Assembly: GCA_905233475.1 (NCBI GenBank)
Contig: CAJOEN010000016.1
Coordinates: forward strand, 1-64,000
DNA: 64,000 nucleotides
Reading direction: 5' to 3'
From: an uncultured Bacteroidales bacterium
Lineage (GTDB): Bacteria > Bacteroidota > Bacteroidia > Bacteroidales > P3
The first letter of the stretch is position 1, and every line of letters begins with the position of its first letter. Shown here piece by piece: positions 48,330 to 58,271 of the stretch. Under the pieces are notes generated by a model. That model worked only from the letters and a program-made list of their open reading frames with translations. It was not told where the DNA came from and did no database searches. The position numbers and the translations under genes were made by a program.

Positions 48330-49865
48330 TTATCTACGGCTTCCATGGCTGCCGCCCGAAGAGTGCGAGGAGCCGCCGCTACGGCTCGAAGAACTGCTAC
48401 TGTGGCTTGACGACGAGCTGCGACTGCTCGAAGAGCTGCCGCTACGTACCGAGGACGAATTGTTTTGCGACGACGAAGAACTACTGCGGTACGAAGAGCC
48501 GCTACTCCTGCTACTACTCGACGAAGAGGGAGTATTGCTACGATACGAAGAAGAGTTGCTGTTGTCGCTCGATGAGGAATAACTTCTGTTGCTCGACGAT
48601 GAGCTGTTGTTACGGCTGTTCGACGGTGAGCTAAAACGTGTAGCGCTGTTGCGGTTTGTAGTGCTGCCCGAACGCTCGTAGGAACTGCGGCTATTGGAGC
48701 TATTTGAGGAAGTTTCGTTAGATAATGAACTCGACGGCCTTGTGTATTGGCTATTGCGTGTGGCCGTAGCCTCGCTTGGACGCGAATATCTTGTTGAGCC
48801 GGACACGGTGGAATTGCCGCGTGTAGAAGATGATGAGCCTGTGTAACGTGAGCTGTTGGTGGTAGCTGTGCCGGCATTATTGTAGCGTGTAGCAGATGTG
48901 GCCGTGCTGTTGCCATTGTTGTAACGGGTGCTGTTATTGGCTGCACTACGGGTATTTAAGTCCACACCATAGCGGCGCGATGAGCTTGTTGATGTACCCC
49001 CACGCATTGTGTTGCCTGTGCGTGAAGCCGAAAAAGAGTTGCTGCTGTTGCGTGTAAGGTTGGACGAATAGCGAACGGAATTGTTGCGTGTCGAGGTCTC
49101 GTATTTTTGACCAAAGGAAAGGTTGTTGCCACGCGGAGCGTTGTATCGGCTCATAGTCCTGTTTACGCTACGTGCAGCACCGTAATTGCGGTTGCCGTAG
49201 AAGAACGAACCACGGTCGTAGCTGTTGTAGTAGTGGTGGCTGTTCCAAGCTATGCGACGGTGGCGATGACCGCCATAATAATGGTGGTGGTGCGGGTGCC
49301 ATGCATAATGATGGTGGTGGTAATAATGCGGACGGTACCAATACCAGTCGTAGTAGGGGTCGTAACCCCAGCCCCATGCCACTCCGTAGCCTCCGTAATA
49401 GTACGGACGGTAGTACCACGACGGATACCACCATCTGTAGCCCAGATATATGCTCACGCCCCAGCATGTCGGGTCGTAGGTGTACCAATACATATTGGTG
49501 TAATAATCATCGAAATAGCCTACGCCCACAACGGGAGTGTGAAAACGACGGATACGTGCGGTATAAGCGTAATCGTAATAATCATCGTCGGTGTAAACAA
49601 CTGTGGTACGTTTGGTAGTTGTACGTTCGGGTTCCTCGCCGGTAAGTTCCAACGACACATATTCCTCCGAAGCGCTGTCGGCCACTACCTCGGTATGCTG
49701 TTTTACGCCGGTATAGTTTTGACTGCTTTTTTTACTATTTTTCGAGGGAGAATAATAGGTGTCGTCGTAAACTTGAGCTGTTGCTGTCGCCGCAAAAGCA
49801 AAAAGAGCTACGAAAGTTGCGGCGTTCAATGTATTGAATATCAATACTCTCAATTGGTTTTTCAT
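48330..49865 (-). CDS. Exported low-complexity protein: Tyr/Trp/His-rich middle, Ser/Asn/Arg-rich tail
   Basis: 511 residues. A signal peptide ends near ATATAQ (residue 31). Residues 95-220 are crowded with Tyr, Trp, His and Gly (YYYGGYGVAWGWG, HHHHYAWHPHHHHYY, GGHRHRR) and should bind metal or form an aromatic, poorly soluble segment. From about 240 to the end it is nearly all Ser, Asn, Arg, Thr and Gly, finishing in Ser runs and HSSGGSHGSRR. There is a single Cys. I recognise no family; surface matrix or envelope roles are open. It is first in the transcript with the FadL-type porin. Confidence 0.75.
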   Translation of the reverse strand: MKNQLRVLIFNTLNAATFVALFAFAATATAQVYDDTYYSPSKNSKKSSQNYTGVKQHTEVVADSASEEYVSLELTGEEPERTTTKRTTVVYTDDDYYDYAYTARIRRFHTPVVGVGYFDDYYTNMYWYTYDPTCWGVSIYLGYRWWYPSWYYRPYYYGGYGVAWGWGYDPYYDWYWYRPHYYHHHHYAWHPHHHHYYGGHRHRRIAWNSHHYYNSYDRGSFFYGNRNYGAARSVNRTMSRYNAPRGNNLSFGQKYETSTRNNSVRYSSNLTRNSSNSFSASRTGNTMRGGTSTSSSRRYGVDLNTRSAANNSTRYNNGNSTATSATRYNNAGTATTNSSRYTGSSSSTRGNSTVSGSTRYSRPSEATATRNSQYTRPSSSLSNETSSNSSNSRSSYERSGSTTNRNSATRFSSPSNSRNNSSSSSNRSYSSSSDNSNSSSYRSNTPSSSSSSRSSGSSYRSSSSSSQNNSSSVRSGSSSSSRSSSSSHSSSSSSRSGGSSHSSGGSHGSRR

Positions 49866-49908
49866 TGTTTAGTCCTCCATTTTGTTTTATTTATTTGCAA
49901 TATTTTAG

Positions 49909-49916
49909 TAACTTTG
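49909..49916 (+). promoter_or_regulatory. -7 box upstream of proS
   Basis: TAACTTTG matches TAnnTTTG, 92 bases upstream of the proS start, but no -33 TTG lies at 20 bases. A minus-strand TATTTTTG at 49942-49935 may serve the divergent exported protein gene. Confidence 0.4.
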
Positions 49917-50007
49917 CAATTGCAAAACTTTCGGCAAAAATACAAAATATTTTCGGATTATAACGCAAGATTTGAAACAAAATTGAATATTTAACATAGT
50001 TTATTAT

Positions 50008-51483
50008 ATGGCAAAAGATTTCGTAAAACGCTCCGAGAATTACTCGGAATGGTACAATGAGTTGGTTACCCGTGCCGACCTTGCCGAAAATTCGGCTGTG
50101 CGCGGATGTATGGTTATAAAACCTTATGGTTATGCTATTTGGGAGAAGATGCACGACGCTTTGGACAAGATGTTCAAGGACACCGGGCATGTGAACGCTT
50201 ATTTCCCCTTGTTTATTCCAAAATCGTTTATGTGCCGCGAGGCCGAACACGTTGAAGGTTTCGCCAAAGAATGCGCTGTGGTTACTCACTACCGCCTGAA
50301 GAACGACCCCGACGGCAACGGTGTGGTGGTAGATCCCGAAGCAAAATTAGAGGAAGAACTTATTGTACGCCCTACATCGGAGACAATTATTTGGAACACC
50401 TATCGCAACTGGATTAAATCTTACCGCGACCTGCCTATTCTGTGCAACCAATGGGCTAATGTGGTGCGTTGGGAAATGCGTACACGTATGTTTTTGCGTA
50501 CCGCCGAATTTCTTTGGCAGGAAGGCCATACCGCACACGCCACCAAGGAAGAGGCTGTGGAAGAGGCAAAACGTATGCTTGAGGTTTATGCCGACTTTGC
50601 CGAAAACTGGATGGCAATGCCCGTGATAAAAGGTGTGAAATCGCCCAACGAACGTTTTGCCGGAGCTTTGGACACCTATTGCATCGAGGCTATGATGCAG
50701 GACGGCAAGGCTCTGCAGGCTGGAACGTCGCACTTTCTCGGACAGAATTTCGCCAAGGCTTTCGATGTGAAATTCCTCAGCAACGAAAATAAACTGGAAT
50801 ACGTGTGGGCTACATCGTGGGGCGTTTCCACTCGTCTGATGGGCGCACTTATAATGACCCACTCCGACGACAACGGCCTTGTGCTGCCGCCAAAACTTGC
50901 TCCTACTCAGGTGGTTATAATACCGATTTACAAAACTGCCGACCAGTTGCCCGCCATTTCCGAAAAGGCTTTGGAGATAAAACAAAAATTAGAAACCTTG
51001 GGCATAAGCGTTAAATACGACGACCGCGACTCTTTCAAACCGGGCTGGAAATTCAATGAATATGAGTTTAAGGGTGTTCCGGTGCGCATTGCCATTGGTC
51101 CACGCGACCTTGAACAAGGTGCTGCCGAGGTAGCTCGCCGCGACACTTTAGAAAAAACATCGTGTCAGCTGGAAGGTATAGAAAAACGCGTTGCCGACCT
51201 GCTCAACGACATTCAGAAAAACCTTTTCGCCAAAGCCGCCGCTTACCGAACAGAAAACACCTACAAGGCCGATACTTGGGACGAGTTCAAGGAAATCCTC
51301 GACACTAAAGGTGGCTTTATCCTCGCCCATTGGGACGGCACCACCGAGACCGAAGAACGTATCAAGGAAGAGACCAAGGCCACTATCCGCTGCATACCCT
51401 TCGACGCTGTGGAGGAAGAAGGCAAGTGCATCTATTCTGGCAAGCCCAGCCACCGCAGAGTGATTTTTGCAAGAGCGTACTGA
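50008..51483 (+). CDS. proS: Prolyl-tRNA synthetase, archaeal/eukaryal-type
   Basis: Charges tRNA-Pro with proline. The 491 residues lack the editing (YbaK) insertion of the E. coli form and have the ProS type 3 layout: motif 1 region [16 protein letters not shown] near residue 31, motif 2 region [19 protein letters not shown] near 140, motif 3 [12 protein letters not shown] near 271, the anticodon domain from about 300, and a C-terminal zinc-like domain ending [11 protein letters not shown]. This form is usual in Bacteroidetes. It is followed by a strong hairpin at 51503 and a copy of the dispersed element. Confidence 0.95.
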   Translation: MAKDFVKRSENYSEWYNELVTRADLAENSAVRGCMVIKPYGYAIWEKMHDALDKMFKDTGHVNAYFPLFIPKSFMCREAEHVEGFAKECAVVTHYRLKNDPDGNGVVVDPEAKLEEELIVRPTSETIIWNTYRNWIKSYRDLPILCNQWANVVRWEMRTRMFLRTAEFLWQEGHTAHATKEEAVEEAKRMLEVYADFAENWMAMPVIKGVKSPNERFAGALDTYCIEAMMQDGKALQAGTSHFLGQNFAKAFDVKFLSNENKLEYVWATSWGVSTRLMGALIMTHSDDNGLVLPPKLAPTQVVIIPIYKTADQLPAISEKALEIKQKLETLGISVKYDDRDSFKPGWKFNEYEFKGVPVRIAIGPRDLEQGAAEVARRDTLEKTSCQLEGIEKRVADLLNDIQKNLFAKAAAYRTENTYKADTWDEFKEILDTKGGFILAHWDGTTETEERIKEETKATIRCIPFDAVEEEGKCIYSGKPSHRRVIFARAY

Positions 51484-51502
51484 TTTAGTTAAGAGTTTCT
51501 AG

Positions 51503-51534
51503 GGTCACGGCGTGCAAAGCACGCCGTGACCTTT
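51503..51534 (+). terminator. Terminator-like hairpin after proS
   Basis: A perfect 13-base stem (GGTCACGGCGTGC/GCACGCCGTGACC) with an AAA loop, followed by CTTTC. The T-run is short, so it may equally be a REP-like palindrome. Confidence 0.65.
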
Positions 51535-51544
51535 CAATATAATT

Positions 51545-51640
51545 AAGGGGGCTTCTATAAATTGCCTCGGAGAGGCAAACTCTCAATAACCTCACATGCT
51601 AATGTGAGGTATATCAGGCAAATAAAGAACAGGCGTGTCG
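51545..51640 (+). repeat. 96-base two-hairpin dispersed element, copy 3
   Basis: Identical to copy 1 over the 96 bases as far as I can read. It lies 62 bases after proS and is again in the orientation of the preceding gene. The gap 51641-51954 after it holds no gene; a TAACTTTG at 51690-51697 without a -33 partner and the lipoprotein promoter at 51872 are the only signals. Confidence 0.85.
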
Positions 51641-51871
51641 ATTAGTTGGTAGAATATAATATAATTTTTTATAAATCAATATAATATAGTAACTTTGATG
51701 AAAACGTTTTCGTCAAAATTGCTTATTATAAAAAAAGAGTTCTTTTTTTCTGACTAAAAACAAGCAAAAAAGTTAGGGTGCTTGGGCTTTTGAGGCCCTG
51801 CGCCATAATCTTTTTTTGCCCCTCGCACCAACTATTTTTGGCAACATTACCAAAAAAAATGCTTCGTCAAA

Positions 51872-51902
51872 TTGAAAAATTGTTCAAAAAAACGTAAATT
51901 TG
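51872..51902 (+). promoter_or_regulatory. Bacteroidetes-type promoter for the lipoprotein-DHH-FKBP operon
   Basis: TTG at 51872-51874, 20 bases, TAAATTTG at 51895-51902. The lipoprotein gene starts 53 bases downstream. Confidence 0.65.
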
Positions 51903-51954
51903 CAACGTATAAATAAAATATTATTATTGTTAAATATTTGAAATTTAAAAGATT

Positions 51955-52356
51955 ATGAAAAGATTGTTTTTATTGGCAGTCGTGGTTTTTATGTCGGCAG
52001 CCGTTTTTAGCTCCTGCGACAAAGATGACAAGGATTACGCAGCCAAGATTTCAGGCACCTATCTGGGCACCAACGATTACAAAACTGAGACATCCGCCAA
52101 GGTGGTTATCACCCGCAGCGACGATGAGTACGTAACCGTACAATACGACATTGCCACCGAAGACGAAAACGCCAAGGATCTGGCTCCAGTAGGTTTCAAA
52201 GTGCGCGTGAAAAAGAACGGCGATAACTACACCCTTTCGGGAAGTAGCAATTTAGAGTCGATCGATGGTGTCGTTTCTGGCTCTACCCTCAAAATGAAGG
52301 TGTATTATGGTGAAGAAGAAACAAGCATCGTCAACTTTGTGGGGACCAAGCAATAA
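51955..52356 (+). CDS. Small lipoprotein of unknown function
   Basis: 133 residues with a signal peptide and lipobox (FSSC, cysteine near residue 21), so anchored in the envelope. The acidic DKDDKD segment after the cysteine is the type that sends Bacteroidetes lipoproteins to the cell surface (lipoprotein export signal), though it is not an exact match. The rest is a short beta-rich domain of the lipocalin-like kind found in many Bacteroidetes lipoproteins (ISGTYLGTNDYK, VVSGSTLKMKVYYG). It leads the operon with the DHH phosphoesterase, 13 bases upstream. Confidence 0.75.
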   Translation: MKRLFLLAVVVFMSAAVFSSCDKDDKDYAAKISGTYLGTNDYKTETSAKVVITRSDDEYVTVQYDIATEDENAKDLAPVGFKVRVKKNGDNYTLSGSSNLESIDGVVSGSTLKMKVYYGEEETSIVNFVGTKQ

Positions 52357-52369
52357 CACCGTAAAAAAA

Positions 52370-53392
52370 ATGCTTTTGGACGAAGCCAAGATAGAAACCC
52401 TCCGCACTCTGGTTGAACAATCGGAGAATGTAGTCATAGTTTCGCACGTCAACCCCGACGGCGACGCCATGGGCTCGTCGCTTGGACTGCAGGCCGCACT
52501 TGTGGCGCAGGGCAAAAGTGTTACCGTGCTTCTGCCTACCGTTTATCCCGACTATTTCGGCTTTATGCCCGGAGCATCGTCAATACTTGTGTACGAAAAA
52601 GACCACGACCGTTGCACCGCCGCCATAGCCTTGGCCGATCTTGTGATAATGCTCGACTTGAACCAGATGAAACGCACCGGCGGTATGGCCGAAGCTATAC
52701 GTCGGAGCCATGCCCCTAAGGTGCTTATAGATCATCATCCCAATCCCGATATAGAGGGCTTGGAAGTGATGTTTTCCGACACACAAGTGTCCTCGGCTTC
52801 GGAACTTACGTATTGGGTGGTTTGCCAACTCTACGGTAGCAACATTATTGATAAACAGATGGCAACCTGTTTCTACACAGGTATCTGCACCGACACAGGT
52901 TCTTTCAGCTATTCGTGCAACAGCAAAAGCGTTTACGACGCTGCCGGAAACCTCGCCGAAACGGGCATTGACATAAATTGCATACACGACTCCATTTTCA
53001 ATGTGTTCAGCGAAAACCGTGTGCGTTTTTTGGGTTACTGCCTTACCGAACTTCTTCATGTCCACCGCGATATACGCATGGCTTACATAGCTGTGTCGTG
53101 GGCTGACCAACAGCGGTTCGGTTTGGAGGAGGGTGATATGGAAAGCATTGTAAATTATACACTTAGCATGAGGGATATAGACGTGGGCGTTATGGTGAAA
53201 GAAACTCCTAAGGAGGTGCGCATGTCGTTTCGTTCCAAGCGGGATTTTGAGGTTAATACCTTTGCTGCCAAGTATTTCGGTGGAGGCGGACACCGCAAGG
53301 CTTCGGGGGCAACATCGCCATACGATTTCGCCACAACGGTGTCCAAACTTGTGGAAAACCTCTACAAAGAACTAAAACCTGCCGAAAAATGA
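52370..53392 (+). CDS. DHH/DHHA1 phosphoesterase (NrnA-like)
   Basis: ATG 52370 gives 340 residues; the frame is open 63 bases earlier but overlaps the lipoprotein gene. Signatures are SHVNPDGDAMGSSLG near residue 23, LDLNQ near 97, LIDHHPNPD near 118 (the DHH), DTGSFSYS near 179, and the DHHA1 GGGGHRKASGA near 303. NrnA proteins degrade short RNA and may also dephosphorylate pAp; c-di-AMP hydrolysis is another family activity. Its stop overlaps the next start by four bases, so translation is coupled with the FKBP lipoprotein gene. Confidence 0.9.
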   Translation: MLLDEAKIETLRTLVEQSENVVIVSHVNPDGDAMGSSLGLQAALVAQGKSVTVLLPTVYPDYFGFMPGASSILVYEKDHDRCTAAIALADLVIMLDLNQMKRTGGMAEAIRRSHAPKVLIDHHPNPDIEGLEVMFSDTQVSSASELTYWVVCQLYGSNIIDKQMATCFYTGICTDTGSFSYSCNSKSVYDAAGNLAETGIDINCIHDSIFNVFSENRVRFLGYCLTELLHVHRDIRMAYIAVSWADQQRFGLEEGDMESIVNYTLSMRDIDVGVMVKETPKEVRMSFRSKRDFEVNTFAAKYFGGGGHRKASGATSPYDFATTVSKLVENLYKELKPAEK

Positions 53393-53892
53393 ACAGATTA
53401 CTTGCTATATTCTGTCTTGCGGCATTATTGTCGGCCTGCGGCGGCCGCGATATTCCGGTTATCGAGATGGAAACAAAACCGTCCATAAAGGAGAATATGA
53501 TAAATGCCAACCGCTATATGTCCAAAGCCGAAGATACTCAGATAGACGAGTTGGTACGTCGCAACGGGTGGAATGCCGTAAAACTCGACAACGGTGTACG
53601 CGTGTGGGAATATGTTTCAGGAAAAGGAGAAAAACTCACATACGAAACACGTGTGCGTTTGCGTTATACCCTTTCGGCAATATCGTCGTCGGTTATCTAC
53701 AAAGATGTGAAAAAGGAAATTACCGTCGGCAAGAGCGAGGTGGTGCCTGGATTGGACACCGGGCTTTTGGAACTTTGTCGCGGAAGCAAAGCCAAAATCA
53801 TAGTCCCTGCATACGCGGGTTACGGCGTGGCCGGCGATGGCGACAAAGTGCCGCAAAACGCCACCCTTATTTTTGATGTGGAAATAAATTAG
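53389..53892 (+). CDS. FKBP-type peptidyl-prolyl isomerase lipoprotein (GldI-like)
   Basis: 167 residues with a lipobox (LSAC, cysteine near residue 17), then a single FKBP domain: VGKSEVVPGLDTGLLEL near 108 and YAGYGVAGDGDKVPQNA near 140. It has the usual spacing of GldI, a gliding-motility/T9SS-associated isomerase, but no other gld gene is near, so the role is probably folding of envelope proteins. Membrane-anchored in the periplasm. Overlaps the DHH gene by four bases; 27 bases ahead of the second FKBP gene. Confidence 0.85.
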   Translation: MNRLLAIFCLAALLSACGGRDIPVIEMETKPSIKENMINANRYMSKAEDTQIDELVRRNGWNAVKLDNGVRVWEYVSGKGEKLTYETRVRLRYTLSAISSSVIYKDVKKEITVGKSEVVPGLDTGLLELCRGSKAKIIVPAYAGYGVAGDGDKVPQNATLIFDVEIN

Positions 53893-53919
53893 AAACAATA
53901 AATAAATAACAGTAGAACA

Positions 53920-54813
53920 ATGAAAAGAATATTCAGAATTGCTACAACAGCAGTAGTGGCCGCACTGGTTTCTGCGGCTTGCGGTCCTAAATCGGAAATA
54001 GACGGCTTTACAAGAACCAAGTCGGGACTGCATTACAAATTTATCACCGAAAACAAAAACGGTGAACAGGTGAATGTTGGCGACGTTTTGGTAGGCGAGT
54101 GTGTTATGTACCTTGACGACAAAGCCCTTGATTCGGTAGTTGGCAATCCAGTACCCCTGTTTAAAGCCGACACATCGAAGAACGCCAATCCTTTCGGTGG
54201 TTACATCAACGAAGGTCTGCTTATGATGCACATAGGCGACGAGGCTATATTTGCAGTTAATGCCGACAGCCTGAGCAAATACGGTATGCCGATGCCCACC
54301 GAATATCAGAGCGGCAAAAAACAGACTGTAAGGTACAAAATTAAACTTCACGAGATTAAATCGGAAGAACAGCTCCGCAAAGATTTCGAAGCGGAGATGG
54401 AAACTCGCAAAAATTCCGAAAAGGCTACCTTGGAAGCATACATATCCGAAAACAACATCACCGCAAAACCCACGGCCGAAGGTCTGTACATCATACCGGT
54501 TAAAAACGGCAACGGCCCCAAGGTTGAGGAAGGAAAAGAAATCGAGGTTAATTACACAGGTCGTTTCTTGGACGGCAAAATTTTCGACACAAGCGACAAA
54601 AACGAAAATCCCGAAGCTCACGACCCCCTCAAGTATGTTGTGGGACAGCAGTCGATGATTAGAGGCTGGGATATTGCTGTAAAGACCATGCGTCAAGGCG
54701 ACAAAGTGCGTATCATCGTGCCTTCGGAACTTGGCTACGGCCCCGGCGACGGACGTGCAATACCGCCTTATTCCACACTTATTTTCGACATGGAAGTACT
54801 TTCGGTTCAGTAA
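53920..54813 (+). CDS. FKBP-type peptidyl-prolyl isomerase lipoprotein with two FKBP-like domains
   Basis: 297 residues with a lipobox (SAAC, cysteine near residue 22). The N-terminal half (about 35-150) resembles a degenerate FKBP, with DVLVGECVMYLDDKAL and INEGLLMMHIGDEAIF where the active site would lie. A charged linker, rich in Glu and Lys, spans 150-175, and a typical FKBP domain is at 190-297 (VNYTGRFLDGKIFDTS, MIRGWDIAVKTMRQGDKV, LGYGPGDGRAIPPYSTL). It is probably a periplasmic chaperone-isomerase. It ends the operon that starts at 51955. Confidence 0.88.
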   Translation: MKRIFRIATTAVVAALVSAACGPKSEIDGFTRTKSGLHYKFITENKNGEQVNVGDVLVGECVMYLDDKALDSVVGNPVPLFKADTSKNANPFGGYINEGLLMMHIGDEAIFAVNADSLSKYGMPMPTEYQSGKKQTVRYKIKLHEIKSEEQLRKDFEAEMETRKNSEKATLEAYISENNITAKPTAEGLYIIPVKNGNGPKVEEGKEIEVNYTGRFLDGKIFDTSDKNENPEAHDPLKYVVGQQSMIRGWDIAVKTMRQGDKVRIIVPSELGYGPGDGRAIPPYSTLIFDMEVLSVQ

Positions 54814-54988
54814 TGTTCCGAACAAAGACAAAAAGGTCAGTTCTATAAATATAATATTTCCCTGTTCGCTGAAGCTCGCGAATTACCAAGTAATCGTGAA
54901 CACCTTTGAAATAGAATCAGATACAGTGAACAAATTTTGTAAATATTGTAGATTACTTATGTCTTTGGCAGAATAGAACGCCTCAAAC

Positions 54989-55025
54989 AAAAAAATCGTG
55001 GCTTGGAAAAAGCCACGATTTTTTT
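54989..55025. terminator. Bidirectional terminator between convergent genes
   Basis: AAAAATCGTGGCTT pairs with AAGCCACGATTTTT around a short loop, with A- and T-runs outside. It serves the FKBP operon and the C69 dipeptidase gene ending at 55048. Confidence 0.8.
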
Positions 55026-55047
55026 GTTATGGAACGGGGTAGGGGGA

Positions 55048-56655
55048 TCAGAAGCCTGTCCAGTATCTCTCCCAAAGAGAGTGTTCTATCTCCGACCACG
55101 TTTGGCGTGTAGCACCTGCAAAGTCTGATGTATATTGGTTGAGCAGTGTCTGCATTTCCTTTTTCTTGCCATCCTTGAGCAGTGCCGCGGCTTTCTTTTC
55201 TATTGCAGGAAGCTCTTCCAAGGCTTTGTTTTCGTAACGCAACACATTGTCGTAAATAAGTTTCTTTGCGTTGCCCCATTGCACTTGCGACAGTTTGTTG
55301 GCCTTGCGGTAGTGCCACAGCACGGCATTTTCGTTGTAGCGGTGATGTCCGCAGATGTCGAAGCCCTGAGGCAGTTTGGTAGCACCGGCGTAGATGGGGA
55401 TGCGGGGGCTTTGTCCCGGATTTTCGACCGAAAACCAGCACAGTCCGCCAATTTCATCGGGAAGCCAGCTACGACATTGAATGACAAACGAATACGAGCA
55501 CCACGACATGGCCACGCCGCGGTAGAAAGTAACAGTGCCGGGTTTAAGCATGTTGTACATAGAACGTTCGGCGCCGCTTATCCACGGGTTGGCGGTGGCG
55601 CATACGGCGGTGTCGGTAACAGTTTGACCGTCTTTGTTGCGGTAGCGGCGTGGAGCAAGTAAGTTTTTGGTTTGGTCTAATTTTTCACAGCCTTCGTAGT
55701 TAGCACGGAATAATTCCATAATACGCTGAATATCAACTTTTTTATCCGGCTTGACGGAGAATGGTAATTCGTCGGCCTCAAAAGACAGGTTCAGCGAAGG
55801 TGCTAATTCGTTGAAAATGTACCACTCGCGTTCCTTGAAATTCTTTTTGCCTGAATAGCTCGAGGGGAAAGCCTTCCACCACACGAAATCGCCTTTGCCG
55901 TCCCACAGGCCGTATTTCTCGGCCACTTTTTCTATGTTGTCTGAACACATGAAAAAGTCCTTGTTTTTGCGGTCGAGTTTGCCTATGCGGGCCACGTTGC
56001 AACTTACGGCCACCTCGTCGTCGGGAACGCGCTGAGCCACCCAAATACCGCCTATTTTTTCGGGACCTTCGCCAAGAATTTCCATCTGCCATACCTCTTT
56101 TTTGTCGGCAATGGTTATGCACTCTCCACCGTCGCCATAGCCGTACTGTTTTATAAGGTCGGCGATGAGGCGTATTGCGTCGCGGGCATTGTCGCAACGT
56201 TGCAGCGCTACGCGTTGCAGCTCTTCAATCATGAACATACCGTTTTTGTTTTGTAGGGTGTCGGGGCCGGAAAAAGTGCTTTCGCCCATAGCAAGTTGCT
56301 TTTCGTTGAGGCATGGATAGGCTGTGTTCATATATGCGTAGGTATGAGCTGCTTCTGGAATTTCGCCGGCAAGGGTAACGCCGCCCATGCTACCGGGAGT
56401 TTCGGTGTGCATGGTGTTTTTGTAAACCTTGTGCATGGTGCCGGGCTTGTGGTCGGCGGCGGGTTCCATGCGTACCCATGTGCGGTATTTGCCGTCGCAG
56501 GTGTGAGAGGTTATTACCGAACCGTCGGCGGAAGCCTTGCAGCCAACCATAATGGATGTGCAGTTGGCCCCAACAAGATGTTCTTCGTACTGAGCCCGCA
56601 ACGGAAGCATGGCCGCCGTGAGGGCAAGGAAAGTTGTGAGTCTCAGAATTTTCAT
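55048..56655 (-). CDS. Exported C69-family dipeptidase
   Basis: 535 residues. The signal peptide ends near PLRAQ (residue 22), and the catalytic Cys32 (GANCTSIMVG) lies at the start of the mature part as in C69/U34 N-terminal-nucleophile peptidases. Other landmarks are DGSVITSHTCDG near 43 and GDGGECITIADKKEVWQMEILG near 174, with NPWISGAERSMYNMLKPG near 371. It is probably a periplasmic peptidase freeing amino acids from dipeptides, which fits an amino-acid fermenter. Length is typical. The TATCTTTG at 56706-56699 is a possible -7 box. Confidence 0.9.
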   Translation of the reverse strand: MKILRLTTFLALTAAMLPLRAQYEEHLVGANCTSIMVGCKASADGSVITSHTCDGKYRTWVRMEPAADHKPGTMHKVYKNTMHTETPGSMGGVTLAGEIPEAAHTYAYMNTAYPCLNEKQLAMGESTFSGPDTLQNKNGMFMIEELQRVALQRCDNARDAIRLIADLIKQYGYGDGGECITIADKKEVWQMEILGEGPEKIGGIWVAQRVPDDEVAVSCNVARIGKLDRKNKDFFMCSDNIEKVAEKYGLWDGKGDFVWWKAFPSSYSGKKNFKEREWYIFNELAPSLNLSFEADELPFSVKPDKKVDIQRIMELFRANYEGCEKLDQTKNLLAPRRYRNKDGQTVTDTAVCATANPWISGAERSMYNMLKPGTVTFYRGVAMSWCSYSFVIQCRSWLPDEIGGLCWFSVENPGQSPRIPIYAGATKLPQGFDICGHHRYNENAVLWHYRKANKLSQVQWGNAKKLIYDNVLRYENKALEELPAIEKKAAALLKDGKKKEMQTLLNQYTSDFAGATRQTWSEIEHSLWERYWTGF

Positions 56656-56698
56656 AAAAAAAATGCTTTTAATGTTGTTTGATAATTTTTTTGAGGTG

Positions 56699-56706
56699 CA
56701 AAGATA
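56699..56706 (-). promoter_or_regulatory. -7 box for the C69 dipeptidase gene
   Basis: The minus strand reads TATCTTTG 44 bases upstream of the start. No TTG at 20 bases. The divergent gap 56656-56983 holds this and the possible rocD -7 box (TAAATTTG, 56943-56950), and no gene. Confidence 0.45.
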
Positions 56707-56983
56707 CGTAAAAGTTTTGAGAAACAGTAACGTTTTTCGCTTGGCCTAACCTTTAGTCCCGATTTGAGATTATGTAAGAGTAGCAGAGCAAGGCCATTTT
56801 TTTGAGGAAAACTGTGTGCGTAACTTTCATCAGTATTTGAGAAACGGTGCGTAAAGTTCTTTGAATCAGTTGTGTATAAAAGGCAATAACAGTGAAATAA
56901 AAAGAATTTCCAAAAAGTGCCCCATAATTGCCGATAATTTTGTAAATTTGCAAAACATTTTTAACCCGAAAAAACATCTTAAT

Positions 56984-58204
56984 ATGACAAAATCAGAACA
57001 ATACATGGAGATGGAAGCCCGCTACGGTGCTCACAACTACCATCCGTTACCAGTAGTACTGGCCAAAGGCGAAGGTCCTTTTGTTTGGGACTGCGAAGGA
57101 AAACGCTATTTCGACTTTCTGTCGGCCTATTCGGCTGTAAACCAAGGCCACTGCCACCCGAAGATAGTAAAAGCCCTCTGCGACCAAGCCCACGAGCTCA
57201 CCCTTAGCAGCCGCGCTTTCTACAACAACTGTCTTGGCGAATGGGAAAAATACGTTACCGAATATTTCGGCTACGACAAGGTTCTGCCAATGAACAGCGG
57301 CGCCGAAGCCGACGAAACCGCCCTTAAGCTGGCACGCCGCTGGGGTGTGGTGAAAAAAGGCATTCCCAACGACGAAGTGATGATTGTTTGCTGCGAAGGC
57401 AACTTCCACGGACGTACCATCACCATCATCACCATGAGCAACGACCCCGAGAGCTACGCCAACTACGGCCCCATGACTCCTGGCTTTATCCGCATACCTT
57501 ACAACGACCCCGACGCCCTTGAAAAAGTTCTGGCCGAGCATGGCAAGAAAATTGCCGGTTTCCTGCTCGAACCCATACAGGGCGAAGCCGGTGTTTACGT
57601 TCCCGACGACGGATACCTCAAGAAATGCTACGATATCTGTAAGAAATACAACGTTCTGTTTATGGCCGACGAGGTGCAGTGCGGCATAGCCCGTACCGGC
57701 AAAATGCTGGCCTGCGACCACGAAGGCGTGCGTCCCGACCTGCTGATTCTCGGCAAAGCCCTCGGCGGCGGTGTGGTTCCCGTTTCTGCAGTGCTGGCCG
57801 ACGACGACATCATGCTCAACATAAAACCTGGCGAACACGGCTCCACTTTCGGCGGCAACCCCATTGCAGCCAAGGTTAGTATAGCTGCCCTGCAGGTGAT
57901 CAAAGACGAACATCTGATGGAAAACGCCGAACGTCTCGGCAAGATTTTCCGCGAGGAGATAAGCAAAGTTAAATCGCCGATGATTGAGAAAGTGCGCGGT
58001 AAAGGTCTGCTCAACGCCGTTATCATCCGCCCGAAAGACGGAAAAGAGGCTTGGGACGTGTGCCTGAAGATGCGCGACATGGGAGTGTTGGCAAAACCCA
58101 CACACCAGCACATCATCCGTTTCGCTCCTCCGCTGGTTATCACCGAAGAACAGCTGCGCGAGGCCATCGAGATTATCAAGAAAGCGATACTCTCGTTTGA
58201 GTAA
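56984..58204 (+). CDS. rocD: Ornithine aminotransferase
   Basis: Converts ornithine and a 2-oxo acid to glutamate-5-semialdehyde and an amino acid, in arginine/ornithine catabolism or proline synthesis. ATG 56984 gives 406 residues ([20 protein letters not shown], the standard family start); an earlier in-frame ATG at 56861 is upstream of the promoter-like box. Family features are [18 protein letters not shown] near residue 37, [16 protein letters not shown] near 102, FADEVQCG-type [12 protein letters not shown] near 228, and the PLP Lys in [14 protein letters not shown] near 257. It is single-gene, with its own terminator. Confidence 0.93.
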   Translation: MTKSEQYMEMEARYGAHNYHPLPVVLAKGEGPFVWDCEGKRYFDFLSAYSAVNQGHCHPKIVKALCDQAHELTLSSRAFYNNCLGEWEKYVTEYFGYDKVLPMNSGAEADETALKLARRWGVVKKGIPNDEVMIVCCEGNFHGRTITIITMSNDPESYANYGPMTPGFIRIPYNDPDALEKVLAEHGKKIAGFLLEPIQGEAGVYVPDDGYLKKCYDICKKYNVLFMADEVQCGIARTGKMLACDHEGVRPDLLILGKALGGGVVPVSAVLADDDIMLNIKPGEHGSTFGGNPIAAKVSIAALQVIKDEHLMENAERLGKIFREEISKVKSPMIEKVRGKGLLNAVIIRPKDGKEAWDVCLKMRDMGVLAKPTHQHIIRFAPPLVITEEQLREAIEIIKKAILSFE

Positions 58205-58237
58205 TTCGGAGTTTTTTTAATTTCTGAATATATAAAT

Positions 58238-58271
58238 AAACGGGGTTGCCGGATACGGCAGCCCCGTTTTT
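58238..58271 (+). terminator. Terminator after rocD
   Basis: AAACGGGG..GCCG pairs with CGGC.GCCCCGTTTT around a GATA loop, followed by T5. It lies 33 bases after the rocD stop. Confidence 0.75.

Noticed and set aside
53617-54831. 404-codon minus-strand frame opposite the FKBP genes
   Set aside because: Both FKBP genes are supported by lipoboxes and FKBP motifs; the antisense frame has no domain features.
57047-58111. 354-codon minus-strand frame opposite rocD
   Set aside because: A shadow of a strongly conserved aminotransferase gene; no motif.
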